Both the position numbers and the translations under genes were made by a program. This document shows positions 40,171-49,130 of a DNA stretch of 64,000 nucleotides, piece after piece (positions within the stretch are counted from its first letter, which is position 1; the number at the start of each line of letters is the position of its first letter). This DNA comes from Curtobacterium sp. MCSS17_007. Its GTDB lineage: Bacteria; Actinomycetota; Actinomycetes; Actinomycetales; Microbacteriaceae. The stretch is from assembly GCF_003234175.2 (NCBI RefSeq), contig NZ_CP126257.1, forward strand, positions 2,232,001 to 2,296,000. The letters are read 5' to 3'. The notes beneath the pieces were generated by a model. It saw nothing but the letters and a program-made list of their open reading frames with translations, ran no database searches and had not been told where the DNA came from.

Positions 40171-41367
40171 CTACAGCGCCACGTCCGCCGACTGCCGCGC
40201 GATCTCGAGCTCCTCGTTCGTCGGGACGACGAGCACCGCGACACGTGACGAGTCCGTCGAGATGAGCCGCGCCTCCTTCGAGTGGAGCTCGTTCCGGTCG
40301 GCGTCGACCTCGATGCCCAGGTGTTCGAGCCCCGCGAGCACACGGCGCCGCAGCAGCGCGTTGTTCTCCCCCACGCCGGCGGTGAAGACGACGGCGTCGA
40401 GCCCGCCGAGCTGTGCCGTGTACGCCCCGACGTAGCGTCGGATCCGGTGCCGGTACACGGCGAGCGCCGCCTCCGCCTCCTCGTCGCCACGGAGTGCCGC
40501 GTCCTGCACGTCGCGCATGTCACCGTTGCCGGTCAGCCCGAGGAGCCCGGACTCCTTGTTGAGCATCGTGTCGAGTTCGTCGAACGACATGCCGGCCTCG
40601 CGGTGCAGGTGGACGAGCACGGCCGGGTCGAGGTCCCCGGACCGCGTGCCCATCACGAGCCCCTCGAGCGGCGTGAGCCCCATCGACGTCTCGATCGAGC
40701 GCCCGCCGTCGATCGCTGCGGCCGACGCCCCGTTGCCGAGGTGCAGCACGATCGTCTTCAGGTCGGACAGCGGGCGGCCGAGGAACTCCGCGGTCTGCTC
40801 GGACACGTACTTGTGGCTCGTGCCGTGCATCCCGTAGCGGCGGATCCGGTACTGCTCGGCGAGGTCGGCGGGGATCGCGTAGGTGTAGGCGTGCGGCGGC
40901 ATCGTCTGGTGGAAGGCGGTGTCGAAGACGGCGACGTGCGGCACGTCCGAGAAGACCTGCTTCGCCGCGCGGATGCCCTCGAGGTTCGCCGGGTTGTGCA
41001 GCGGTGCGAGGCTGTTCAGGTCCTCGATCTGCTGCTCGACCTCGTCGGTGACGATGGTCGCCCGGTCGAACGTGGTCCCCCCGTGCACGACCCGGTGTCC
41101 GACCACGGCCGGCGGGTGCTCCTCGAACGAGGGTCCGACCTTCGCGAAGGCATCGATCATCGCCTGGAACCCGGCCGCGTGGTCCGGCACCGATGCGGAG
41201 TCGTTCGAGGACGACTCCCCCGTCACCGCGTTGGTGTGCTTCCAGGCACCGGCCGACTCCCCGATGCGCTCCACGAGTCCCGACGCGAGCGTGCGCTCGC
41301 CCTCGAGCTCGATGAGCTGGTACTTGAACGAACTCGATCCGGAGTTCACGACGAGGGCTGCGGTCAC
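40171..41367 (-). CDS. ackA: Acetate kinase
   Basis: The 398-residue enzyme converts acetyl phosphate to acetate and ATP, reversibly. LVVNSGSSSFKYQLIE at the start, GHRVVHGG, VAVFDTAFHQTMPP, and HLGNGASAAAIDGGRSIETS are the family motifs. Full length. It follows pta by 64 bp on the same strand, the standard pta-ackA pair. GTG start without a clear ribosome site. Confidence 0.96.
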   Translation of the reverse strand: MTAALVVNSGSSSFKYQLIELEGERTLASGLVERIGESAGAWKHTNAVTGESSSNDSASVPDHAAGFQAMIDAFAKVGPSFEEHPPAVVGHRVVHGGTTFDRATIVTDEVEQQIEDLNSLAPLHNPANLEGIRAAKQVFSDVPHVAVFDTAFHQTMPPHAYTYAIPADLAEQYRIRRYGMHGTSHKYVSEQTAEFLGRPLSDLKTIVLHLGNGASAAAIDGGRSIETSMGLTPLEGLVMGTRSGDLDPAVLVHLHREAGMSFDELDTMLNKESGLLGLTGNGDMRDVQDAALRGDEEAEAALAVYRHRIRRYVGAYTAQLGGLDAVVFTAGVGENNALLRRRVLAGLEHLGIEVDADRNELHSKEARLISTDSSRVAVLVVPTNEELEIARQSADVAL

Positions 41368-41431
41368 GGGGAGGTCACTTTCTGTGTCGGTCGGGAGGCG
41401 CGGTGCGGCCGGGTCGGCAGACCCGCGTCGG

Positions 41432-43540
41432 TCAGGCGGCGTCGGTCGCGGTGCCGGCCTGGATGGCCGTGATCGCGACGGTGTTCACGATGTCGCTGAC
41501 GAGGGCACCACGGGACAGGTCGTTGATCGGCTTGCGCAGCCCCTGGAGGACCGGGCCGATGGCGACCGCACCGGCGGACCGCTGCACGGCCTTGTAGGTG
41601 TTGTTCCCGGTGTTGAGGTCCGGGAAGATGAAGACCGTCGCGCGACCGGCCACCGGCGAGTCCGGCATCTTGGTGCGGGCGACCGTGGGGTCGGCGGCGG
41701 CGTCGTACTGGATCGGACCCTCGACGAGCAGGTCCGGGCGACGCTCGCGGACGACGGCCGTGCCGGCACGCACCTTGTCGACGTCAGCACCGGTGCCGCT
41801 GTCACCCGTCGAGTAGCTGAGCATCGCGACCCGGGGGTCGATCCCGAACTGCGTCGCGGTCTCGGCGGACGAGATCGCGATGTCCGCGAGCTGCTCGCTC
41901 GTCGGGTCCGGGATCACCGCGCAGTCGCCGTAGACGAGCACCCGGTCGGCCAGCGCCATGAGGAACACGCTCGACACGATCGACGTGTCGGGCCGGGTCT
42001 TGATGATCTCGAACGACGGTCGGATGGTGTGCGCCGTGGTGTGCTTCGCACCGGAGACCATGCCGTCCGCCAGGCCGAGCTGGACCATGAGGGTGCCGAA
42101 GTACGAGACGTCGGTGACGGTGTCACGAGCGAGCTCGATCGACATGCCCTTGTGCGCCCGGAGTCGCGTGTACTCCTCGGCGAAGCGCTCCCGGAGCTCC
42201 GGGTCGAAGGGACTGACGAGCTGCGCGCCCTCGAGGTCGAGGCCGAGCTCGGTCGCCCGGGCACGGATGGCCCCGGGCTCGCCGAGGATCGTCAGCTCGC
42301 ATACCTGCCGCGCCAGGAGCGTCGACGCGGCGTGCAGGATGCGGTCGTCGTCGCCCTCGGGCAGGACGATGCGCTTGCCGTACCCGCGGGCCCGGTCGAG
42401 CAGCCCGTGCTCGAACATGAGCGGCGTGACGACCCCCGACGGCGTGAGCTGCAGGCGGTCGCGCAGGGCGTCGGCGTCGACGTGCTGCTCGAACAGGGCC
42501 AGCGCCAGGTCGGCCTTGCGCGGTGAGTCGGCCGCCAGCCGACCCCGGGTGTGCGTGATCCGGAGCGCGGTGTCGTACGTGCCGAGCTCGTTCCGGGCGA
42601 TCGGCAGCGAGCTCGACAGGCCGTCGAGGAGGCGCGTGATCTGCGGGGACGTCTCGAACCCGCCGTTGAGGATCACGCCGGCGAGGCTCGGGAAGGTCTC
42701 GGACTGGTTCGCGAGCACGGTGGCGAGCAGGACGTCGCTGCGGTCCCCCGGCACGACGACGATGCCGCCCTCGATGAGCCGGGGAAGCACGTTCTCCATG
42801 CTCATGCCGGCGACGACCGTGCCCAGGGCCTCTCGGTCGAGCAGTGCCTCGTCCCCGCGGACGAGCGTCGCCCCCGTCGCCTCGAGCAGCGCCCGGACGG
42901 TCGGGGCCACGAGCACCCGGTCCTCCGGGATCGCCCACACCGGGGTGTCGGGGTGGTCGTCGCGCACGGCGCGCTCGACGCTCGCGACGATCGCCGCGAG
43001 GGCGTCCGGGTCGGCCCGGTTCACCACGACCCCGAGCAGCTGCGCGTGCGCGGCACGGAGCTCGCTCGTCGTGACGTCGGCGACCTGTGCCATCGCGTCC
43101 GGCGTCCGGGCACCCCGCTCAGCCGAGTCGCGTCCACCCAGCACGAGCAGCACGGGCGCACCGAGGTTCGCGGCGACCTTCGCGTTGAAGGAGAGCTCGG
43201 TGGGGCTGCCGACGTCCGTGTAGTCCGACCCGAGCACCACGACCGCGTCGCACTGCCGCTCGACCTGCGCGAAGCGGTTGAGGATCGTGCCGAGGGCCGC
43301 GTCCGGGTCGGCGTGCACGTCGTCGTAGGTGACGCCGACGGCCTCGTCGTAGGACAGTCCGACCGCGCTGTGCTGCAGGAGGAGCTCGAGCACGTAGTCG
43401 GGCTCGGCGACCGACCGGGCGACCGGACGGAACACGCCGACGCGTCCGACGGACCGCGCGAGGGTCTCGAGGACACCGAGGGCGACGGTGCTCTTGCCCG
43501 TGTGTCCTTCTGCTGACGTGATGTAGATGCGGGTCGACAC
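41432..43540 (-). CDS. pta: Phosphate acetyltransferase
   Basis: The 702-residue long-form Pta converts acetyl-CoA and phosphate to acetyl phosphate. It has an N-terminal P-loop domain (TSAEGHTGKSTVAL, about 8-21; BioD-like), a DRTGG domain, and a C-terminal PTA_PTB catalytic domain (about 375-690, with MVSGAKHTTAHTIRPSF and LMALADRVLVYGDCAV). TAGCCT (43547-43552, complement) six bases before GTG 43540 indicates a leaderless mRNA. Partner of ackA. Confidence 0.96.
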   Translation of the reverse strand: MSTRIYITSAEGHTGKSTVALGVLETLARSVGRVGVFRPVARSVAEPDYVLELLLQHSAVGLSYDEAVGVTYDDVHADPDAALGTILNRFAQVERQCDAVVVLGSDYTDVGSPTELSFNAKVAANLGAPVLLVLGGRDSAERGARTPDAMAQVADVTTSELRAAHAQLLGVVVNRADPDALAAIVASVERAVRDDHPDTPVWAIPEDRVLVAPTVRALLEATGATLVRGDEALLDREALGTVVAGMSMENVLPRLIEGGIVVVPGDRSDVLLATVLANQSETFPSLAGVILNGGFETSPQITRLLDGLSSSLPIARNELGTYDTALRITHTRGRLAADSPRKADLALALFEQHVDADALRDRLQLTPSGVVTPLMFEHGLLDRARGYGKRIVLPEGDDDRILHAASTLLARQVCELTILGEPGAIRARATELGLDLEGAQLVSPFDPELRERFAEEYTRLRAHKGMSIELARDTVTDVSYFGTLMVQLGLADGMVSGAKHTTAHTIRPSFEIIKTRPDTSIVSSVFLMALADRVLVYGDCAVIPDPTSEQLADIAISSAETATQFGIDPRVAMLSYSTGDSGTGADVDKVRAGTAVVRERRPDLLVEGPIQYDAAADPTVARTKMPDSPVAGRATVFIFPDLNTGNNTYKAVQRSAGAVAIGPVLQGLRKPINDLSRGALVSDIVNTVAITAIQAGTATDAA

Positions 43541-43637
43541 GCCTCCAGGCTAGTCGCGCGGGCACCGTGCGCTCTGGGAGCCGCCGGGGCTGTGGAGGGA
43601 GGTGGTCGTCACCACCCTCGCGAACCTGTACCATTGG

Positions 43638-43657
43638 GTGTCGTCGCGAGACGACAC
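43638..43657. promoter_or_regulatory. Inverted repeat GTGTCGTC-GCGA-GACGACAC just before tRNA-Ser
   Basis: Perfect 8-bp stem with loop GCGA, ending two bases before the mature tRNA. TACCAT (43629-43634) is a possible -10 box, but a start seven bases after it would cut into the left arm, so the stem may not be wholly transcribed. Confidence 0.5.
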
Positions 43658-43659
43658 CG

Positions 43660-43747
43660 GGAGAATTCGCCTAGTGGCCTATGGCGCACGCTTGGAAAGC
43701 GTGTTGGGTGCAAGCCCTCGGGGGTTCGAATCCCCCATTCTCCGCCA
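43660..43747 (+). tRNA. tRNA-Ser(GGA)
   Basis: Long-variable-arm tRNA of 88 nt including an encoded CCA: acceptor GGAGAAT/ATTCTCC, discriminator G, anticodon loop TTGGAAA (anticodon GGA), T-arm GGGGGTTCGAATCCCCC. Confidence 0.96.
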
Positions 43748-43777
43748 GTACGAACACGAGCAGTACGAGCACCACAC

Positions 43778-43819
43778 GCACAGCAGGCGCGATCACCAGG
43801 GTGATCGCGCCTGCTGTGC
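43778..43819 (+). terminator. Terminator after tRNA-Ser
   Basis: Perfect 19-bp stem (43778-43796 / 43801-43819), GCACAGCAGGCGCGATCAC with loop CAGG. No T-run, but placement and strength fit termination. Confidence 0.8.
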
Positions 43820-43931
43820 GTTCCGGCAGGTCCCCCACGCGCGGGACACCGGCGCACCCCGCCCGGACCGGTCTGGCCGGAACACGCCGATCCGGGGTGG
43901 AACGGGCTGTCCTCCTGCCCGTCACACCCCC

Positions 43932-44052
43932 TAGTCTGTGCAGACGGACGACCCCGGGACGGGTCGACCACGGTGCAGCGGGCGGCAGGGGCGTCGCCCG
44001 CGGGGCGGGCCTCGGCCTGCCCCGTGCGCGCCCGAGGGGTGAGGAGACCCAC
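43932..44052 (+). promoter_or_regulatory. Promoter and long GC-rich leader of the PH-like gene
   Basis: TAGTCT (43932-43937) is the only good -10 box. The resulting leader of about 110 bases can form a hairpin near 44002-44026 (CGGGGCGGG-CCTCGG-CCTGCCCCG). No known riboswitch class is recognised. Confidence 0.4.
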
Positions 44053-44697
44053 GTGGGGGAAGCGACGATGCCAGCCGCCCGACGACTGCGGACACCGGTG
44101 TTCGACGTGTTCCTGCGCCCGCGTCGCTCGCTCGTCCGCTCCACGGTGCTCAGCGTCGTGTGCTCCGCCGTGCCGCTCGCCGTCGCCCTGGTCTGGGTCT
44201 CGCTCCCGGTGCGCTGGTGGACCCTGGTCGCCTCGCTCGTCGTCGTGGCGGCCGTCCTGGTCGGGGTGCTCTTCGTCCGTCTCGGTCAGGCGTTCCTCGG
44301 CATCGACGCCGACTCGGTGGTGCTCAACGCCGTGCTCACCCCGAACCGCCGGATCGCCCGCGAGCGGGTGCGTCGGATCGTGGTCGCGCCGACCTACGGC
44401 ACCTCGCCGGACCGCACGACGCGTGAGCTCCTCGCCTTCGACGCGGACGGGACGCACTTGTTCCGGATGCGTGCGGACGTCTGGGGCGACGCCGCCCTCG
44501 ACCGTGTGCTCGACACCCTCGACGTCCCGGTCGAGCACGAACGCCGCCCCGTCCACGTGCGCGAGGCGTCGCGGCGCTGGCCCGGGAGCCGCACCTGGTA
44601 CGAGCGACGCAGCGGTGTGCTCGCGGTCGTCGCGGCCGCGGTGTGCATCGTGGTGGGTCTCGTCGCGGTCGAGACCGTCGACCTCCTGACCCGCTGA
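44053..44697 (+). CDS. Membrane protein with PH-like domain
   Basis: The protein of 214 residues has two N-terminal membrane helices (about 35-80), a soluble domain resembling bacterial PH-like domains (GIDADSVVLNAVLTPNRRIA), and one C-terminal helix. Function unknown. GTG 44053 is preferred because AGGAG (44042-44046) is six bases upstream; ATG 44068 is the alternative. Converges with the HerA-like gene. Confidence 0.6.
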   Translation: MGEATMPAARRLRTPVFDVFLRPRRSLVRSTVLSVVCSAVPLAVALVWVSLPVRWWTLVASLVVVAAVLVGVLFVRLGQAFLGIDADSVVLNAVLTPNRRIARERVRRIVVAPTYGTSPDRTTRELLAFDADGTHLFRMRADVWGDAALDRVLDTLDVPVEHERRPVHVREASRRWPGSRTWYERRSGVLAVVAAAVCIVVGLVAVETVDLLTR

Positions 44698-44765
44698 CGG
44701 TCCGCTGACCGTCCGGCGACGACCCGCCGGGTGCCGGGACCGGGACGACGTCCGGCGCGGTGACC

Positions 44766-46796
44766 TCACCGACGTCGGCGGAGCGTCGAGAAGATGCCGC
44801 GCACGACCTCCTTCGCGATGGTCCGCCCGAGGCCCGGGCCGAGCAGGTCCCCGAGCGCGTCGTCGGCCGGGCGGGGACGACGGCGGGACGACGAACCCGA
44901 CGACGTCGAGCGCGAGGACGTCGACCGCGACCGACGCTCCGCCGCCGCCCGTTCAGCCCGCTCGAACTCGCGCTGTGCCCGCTCGTACGCCGCCTGCGCC
45001 GCCGCACGTTCGCGTTCGTCGTGCGCCGTCTGCGCCGCCGACTCCTCCGCGGCAGCGGCAGCGGCGCGCGCCGCCTCCGCCTCCGCCTCGACCTGCGCCC
45101 GGGCGGCCGCCGCCTGCGCAGCGGCGGACTCCAGGCGCGCCGCGAGGACCTCGCGCGCCGACTCGGGGTCGACGGCCGTGCCGTACCGGGCGAGGAGCGG
45201 GGACGAGGCGACCCGTGCCTCCAGTCCGGCCGCCGGCAACGGTTCCATCGATCCCTGGGGCGCGCGCAGCCGGGTCCACGCGACCGGTGTCGGCGCGCCG
45301 TCCTCGTTCATCACCGTGACGATCGCCTCGCCGGTCGCCAGCGAGGTCAGCACCTCGGCGAGGTCGTAGTCACTGGTCGGGTACGTCGACACCGTCGCCC
45401 GGAGCGCCTTCGCGTCGTCGGGGGTGTGCGCCCGGAGCTGGTGCTGCACCCGGGAGCCGAGCTGTGCCAGCACGTCGTCCGGCACGTCCTTCGGCGTCTG
45501 CGTCACGAAGACGATGCCGACGCCCTTCGACCGGATGAGCCGCACGGTCCGCACGATCTGCGCCGTGAAGTCCTTCGACGCGCCCGCGAACAGCAGGTGC
45601 GCCTCGTCGAAGAAGAACACCAGCCTCGGCCGGTCGGTGTCGCCGACCTCGGGCAGCTCGTTGAACAGGTCCGCCAGCAGCCACATGAGGAAGGTCGAGA
45701 ACACCTCGGGCCGGTCCTGCACCCCGGGGACCTCGAGCAGGCTGACGATGCCGCGGCCGTCCGGCGCGGTGCGCAGGAACTCCTGCGTGTCGATCTCGGG
45801 GGCGCCGAAGAACCGGTCGGCTCCGGCGTCGGCGAAGGTCACCAGCTCACGGAGGATGACGCCGGCGGTCTGCTTCGACAGCCCGCCGAGCTCGGCGAGC
45901 TCGGCCTTGCCCTGGTCGCTGACGAGGAACGTGAGCACGGCCCGGAGGTCGGACAGGTCGACGAGCGGCAGCCCGGCGCGTTCGGCGTGGTGGAACACGA
46001 GCCCGAGCGACGACTCCTGGGTCTCGTTGAGGCCGAGCACCTTCGACAGCAGGAGCGGCCCGAAGCCGGACACCGTCGCACGGATCGGGACCCCGGTCCC
46101 CTGACCACCGAGCGAGTAGAACTCGACGGGGCTCGCCAGGCCCTGCCAGCGCTGCCCGATCGCGACGGTGCGCGCGAGCAGCCGTTCGCTCGGCTGGCCG
46201 GGCGCGGCGATCCCGGACAGGTCGCCCTTGACGTCGGCGGCGAAGACCGGGACGCCACTGGCGGCGGCCTGCTCGGCGAGGAGCTGCAGGGTGCGGGTCT
46301 TGCCCGTCCCCGTCGCGCCCGCGACCAGGCCGTGGCGGTTCAGCATCCCGAGCGGGATGCGGACCTGCACGTCGGGCCGGGGTCCGCCGTTCACGAGGGC
46401 CCCGAGTTCGAGCGCGGTGCCCGCCACGGCGTAGCCGGCCCGGACGGCGGCGACGGCGTCGGGACCGAGCGGGCCGGGAGGCTCGGTGCCCGTCGCCGAC
46501 GTCGCGGTGCCGCCCGGTGTGGTCGCGCCCGGCTCGGTGGTGGCGTGCGGCGCGGCACCGGCGGGGTCCGGTGCGGGCGCCGCGGAGCCGTCGCCGGCGG
46601 GGAGCGGTTCCGTGCCCGCCCGCGGCGCGGCGCCGGTCGGTGCCGCTGCCGACGCCGCCTGCCCGGCGGCCCGCTCGACCGCGGCGGCGAGCTCCTCCGC
46701 ACGCCGGGCGGCCGCGTCGGCGAGCCGGCGCGCCCCCTCGGCGGCGGCCTGCGCCGCCGCTGCTGCCGCCCGGGCCTGCTCCACCACGTCGCTCAT
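44766..46796 (-). CDS. HerA/DUF853-type ATPase
   Basis: The 676-residue protein has an N-terminal Ala-rich coiled-coil-like stretch (about 1-60), a Pro/Thr-rich linker, and an ATPase core with P-loop GATGTGKTRTLQLLAEQ, FFFDEAHLL (Walker B) and VFVTQTPKDVPDDVL. The C-terminal 130 residues are Ala/Glu-rich coiled coil plus a Ser/Arg-rich basic segment. DUF853 (YjgR) relatives are DNA-pumping-like ATPases of unknown role. TAGGCT (46803-46808, complement) six bases before ATG indicates a leaderless mRNA. Called helicase by homology only. Confidence 0.88.
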   Translation of the reverse strand: MSDVVEQARAAAAAAQAAAEGARRLADAAARRAEELAAAVERAAGQAASAAAPTGAAPRAGTEPLPAGDGSAAPAPDPAGAAPHATTEPGATTPGGTATSATGTEPPGPLGPDAVAAVRAGYAVAGTALELGALVNGGPRPDVQVRIPLGMLNRHGLVAGATGTGKTRTLQLLAEQAAASGVPVFAADVKGDLSGIAAPGQPSERLLARTVAIGQRWQGLASPVEFYSLGGQGTGVPIRATVSGFGPLLLSKVLGLNETQESSLGLVFHHAERAGLPLVDLSDLRAVLTFLVSDQGKAELAELGGLSKQTAGVILRELVTFADAGADRFFGAPEIDTQEFLRTAPDGRGIVSLLEVPGVQDRPEVFSTFLMWLLADLFNELPEVGDTDRPRLVFFFDEAHLLFAGASKDFTAQIVRTVRLIRSKGVGIVFVTQTPKDVPDDVLAQLGSRVQHQLRAHTPDDAKALRATVSTYPTSDYDLAEVLTSLATGEAIVTVMNEDGAPTPVAWTRLRAPQGSMEPLPAAGLEARVASSPLLARYGTAVDPESAREVLAARLESAAAQAAAARAQVEAEAEAARAAAAAAEESAAQTAHDERERAAAQAAYERAQREFERAERAAAERRSRSTSSRSTSSGSSSRRRPRPADDALGDLLGPGLGRTIAKEVVRGIFSTLRRRR

Positions 46797-46891
46797 GCCC
46801 GCAGCCTACGGACGAGCACGGCACGGCGGACGCGGTAGGGCCGAACGCAGCGGGGCGAACGCGGCGGGGCGAGCGCGGCGGCGCGAACGTG

Positions 46892-48148
46892 TCAGTGCGA
46901 GAGCGCCGGCACCGTCCGCGGGCGGACGACCACCCAGAGCACGAGGACGGCGACCGCCGAGGTGCACGTCATGACCCCGGCCATCGGCGTGGCCGCGTCG
47001 ATGCCGAGCCAACCGACGATCGGCGAGACGAGACCGGCGACACCGAAGTTCAGCGCACCGAGGAGCGACGCCGCGGTGCCGGCCTCCTTCCCGTGGGCCG
47101 CGAGACCGATCACCTGCACGAGCGGGAACGTGAACCCGCACGCAGCGATGAAGAACCACAGCGGCACGAGGACCCCGACGAGCCCGGCACCGAGCTGGTC
47201 GAGCACGACGATCGCCACGGCCGCGACGAACAGGGTCGCCGTCGCACACGCCAGGATCCACTGGGGACCGACCCGCTGCGCCAGCCGTGAGGACACCTGC
47301 ACGCCGACGACGACGCCGATCGAGTTCACGGCGAAGAGCAGTCCGTACTGCTGTGCGTCGAGGCCGTAGACGGTCTGGAACAGGAACGGCGACGCGCTGA
47401 GGTACGAGAACAGACCACTGAACACCATCGCGCCGATCAGCGCGACGCCGACGAAGATCCGGTCGGACAGCAGCGCCTTGTACCGCTGCCCGATGGTGGA
47501 GTGCCCGGCCTCGCGGCGGCGCTCCGGCGGCAGGGTCTCGACGATGAGGATCGACGATGCGATGACGACCGCCGCGCCGTAGCAGGCGAGGAACACGAAG
47601 ACGCCGCGCCAGCTCACGAACTGGAGCATCTGCGATCCGATGAGCGGCGCGAGGATCGGCGCCAGGCCGTTGACCATCGCCAGGCGGGACAGCATCCGCA
47701 CGAGCGGCTTCCCGCCGAACAGGTCGCGCACGGTCGCCATCGCGACGACACCACCGGCCGCGGCGCCCATGCCCTGGAGCACGCGGAAGAGGGCGAGCAC
47801 CTCGACGTTCGGCGCGAGCGCGGCACCCACCGAGGCGGCGACGTGCACCGAGGTCGCGATGATGAGCGGCAGTCGGCGCCCGACCTTGTCGCTCCACGGC
47901 CCCACGAGCAGCTGCCCGACCGCGAAGCCGAGCGTCGTCGCCGTGAGCGTCAGCTGGACGGCGCCCTCGCTGATCCCGAACTCGTGCTCGAGCGACGGGA
48001 ACGCCGGCAGGTAGAGGTCGATGGTGAACGGTCCGAGCGCGGTGAGCGCGCCGAGCACGAAGACGTAGACGAGGCGCTGCCCACGGGTGAGCGAGTCACC
48101 GGGGTGCAGCACGACGCGGAGCGAGCCGGTGGTGGCGGGCGCGGTCAC
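46892..48148 (-). CDS. Bcr/CflA family multidrug MFS exporter
   Basis: The 418-residue protein has 12 membrane helices; TIDLYLPAFPSLEHEFGIS and GQLLVGPWSDKVGRRLP are Bcr/CflA signatures. It should export drugs or small peptides/sulfonamides by proton antiport. GTG 48148 is chosen over the longer frame because GAAGGA lies six bases upstream. A TetR gene diverges from it across 362 bp, the usual regulator-exporter pattern. Confidence 0.88.
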   Translation of the reverse strand: MTAPATTGSLRVVLHPGDSLTRGQRLVYVFVLGALTALGPFTIDLYLPAFPSLEHEFGISEGAVQLTLTATTLGFAVGQLLVGPWSDKVGRRLPLIIATSVHVAASVGAALAPNVEVLALFRVLQGMGAAAGGVVAMATVRDLFGGKPLVRMLSRLAMVNGLAPILAPLIGSQMLQFVSWRGVFVFLACYGAAVVIASSILIVETLPPERRREAGHSTIGQRYKALLSDRIFVGVALIGAMVFSGLFSYLSASPFLFQTVYGLDAQQYGLLFAVNSIGVVVGVQVSSRLAQRVGPQWILACATATLFVAAVAIVVLDQLGAGLVGVLVPLWFFIAACGFTFPLVQVIGLAAHGKEAGTAASLLGALNFGVAGLVSPIVGWLGIDAATPMAGVMTCTSAVAVLVLWVVVRPRTVPALSH

Positions 48149-48510
48149 AGGTGGTCCTTCACGGGGAGAGACGGGGCGGAGGGTGCCGTACCGGCCGGCA
48201 CGGAGCCCGACGGGACGAGCTGGGCGGGACGAGCCGGGCGGGCCGAGGAACCGACCGGGGCGGCCGGGCAGGACCCTCGGCGGGGTCCGGACGGGGTGCT
48301 GATCGCGGACGCCGGAGGTGATCCGTCGTGTCGAATCGAATCGATTCGGCCGCGGAACCATCCTACGGGCTGCGTGAGCGCTCTCGGAACGACCGGGCGC
48401 GATCCGCCCCGTCACACTGCGCGCAGTGTCCCGTCCGCGCGGTCGCCATGCGGTAGCGTCGGACTGCTCGGGGCCGCGGGACGCGGACGGAACGAAGAGG
48501 GGGTGGTGTC
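48149..48510. other. Divergent intergenic region between exporter and TetR gene
   Basis: No gene is supported. Contains G-rich repeats (GGGACGAGC, GGGCGGGACGAGCC) near 48210-48245 and a dyad at 48337-48348. The TetR gene start lies after GAAGAGGGGG. Confidence 0.6.
48337..48348. promoter_or_regulatory. Dyad CGAATCGATTCG, candidate TetR operator
   Basis: Perfect 12-bp palindrome inside TCGAATCGAATCGATTCGG, between the exporter and the TetR gene. It is the only clear dyad in the divergent region, so it is the best operator candidate. Confidence 0.4.
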
Positions 48511-49092
48511 GTGGTCGACGCCCGGATCCTGCACACCACGGCAGCGCTGCGCGAGGCGATCCTCCGGCTCGCCGCCGACCGGCCCGTGTCGGAGATCACG
48601 GTCGCCGACGTCACACGGGCCGCCGGGATCAACCGCGCGACCTTCTACTCCCACGCGGTCTCACCCGGGTCGCTGCTCGCCGACGTGCTCACCCCGGAGC
48701 TCGACCGCATCCGCGAGGACGACGTCGAGGCCCGCCGGACCGCTTCCGCGCGCGGTGCCGGTCCGGACGAGCTCGCCGCGATCACCCGTCGGGGCATCGA
48801 CGCCGTCGTGGAGCACGTCGTGGCGCACCGCGACATCTACGCCCGGGGGCTGCCGGACACCGAGGACGCCGCGCTGCACCGCATGCTCGTCGAGCACTTC
48901 ACCGTCTCGAGCACACAGCACATCCGCGAACTCGACGCCGAGACGCGTCCGCCGCTGCTCGACGACGTCGCAGCCGGTTTCGTCGCCCAGGGCTTCGTCG
49001 GTGCGATCGAGGCTTGGCTGGCGGGCCCGCGGCGCTCGCGGAAGTCCCTGGTCGAGACGATCACGTCGTCCTTCCCGGCGTGGTGGCACTGA
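48511..49092 (+). CDS. TetR/AcrR family transcriptional regulator
   Basis: The 193-residue protein has the helix-turn-helix ITVADVTRAAGINRATFYSH and a C-terminal domain in the TetR_C style. GTG 48511 follows AGAGGGGG. Divergent from the Bcr/CflA exporter, which it probably represses. Confidence 0.87.
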   Translation: MVDARILHTTAALREAILRLAADRPVSEITVADVTRAAGINRATFYSHAVSPGSLLADVLTPELDRIREDDVEARRTASARGAGPDELAAITRRGIDAVVEHVVAHRDIYARGLPDTEDAALHRMLVEHFTVSSTQHIRELDAETRPPLLDDVAAGFVAQGFVGAIEAWLAGPRRSRKSLVETITSSFPAWWH

Positions 49093-49130
49093 CCGGGTGA
49101 CCCCGACCGGCGCCGCGGGCAGCGCACCGA

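Noticed and set aside
43660..44052. Upstream coding extension of the PH-like gene through the tRNA
   Set aside because: The open frame passes through tRNA-Ser and its terminator, so it is not coding.
46892..48415. Longer 507-residue version of the Bcr/CflA exporter
   Set aside because: The extra 89 residues are Arg/Pro-rich without similarity; GTG 48148 has GAAGGA and begins just before the first conserved helix.
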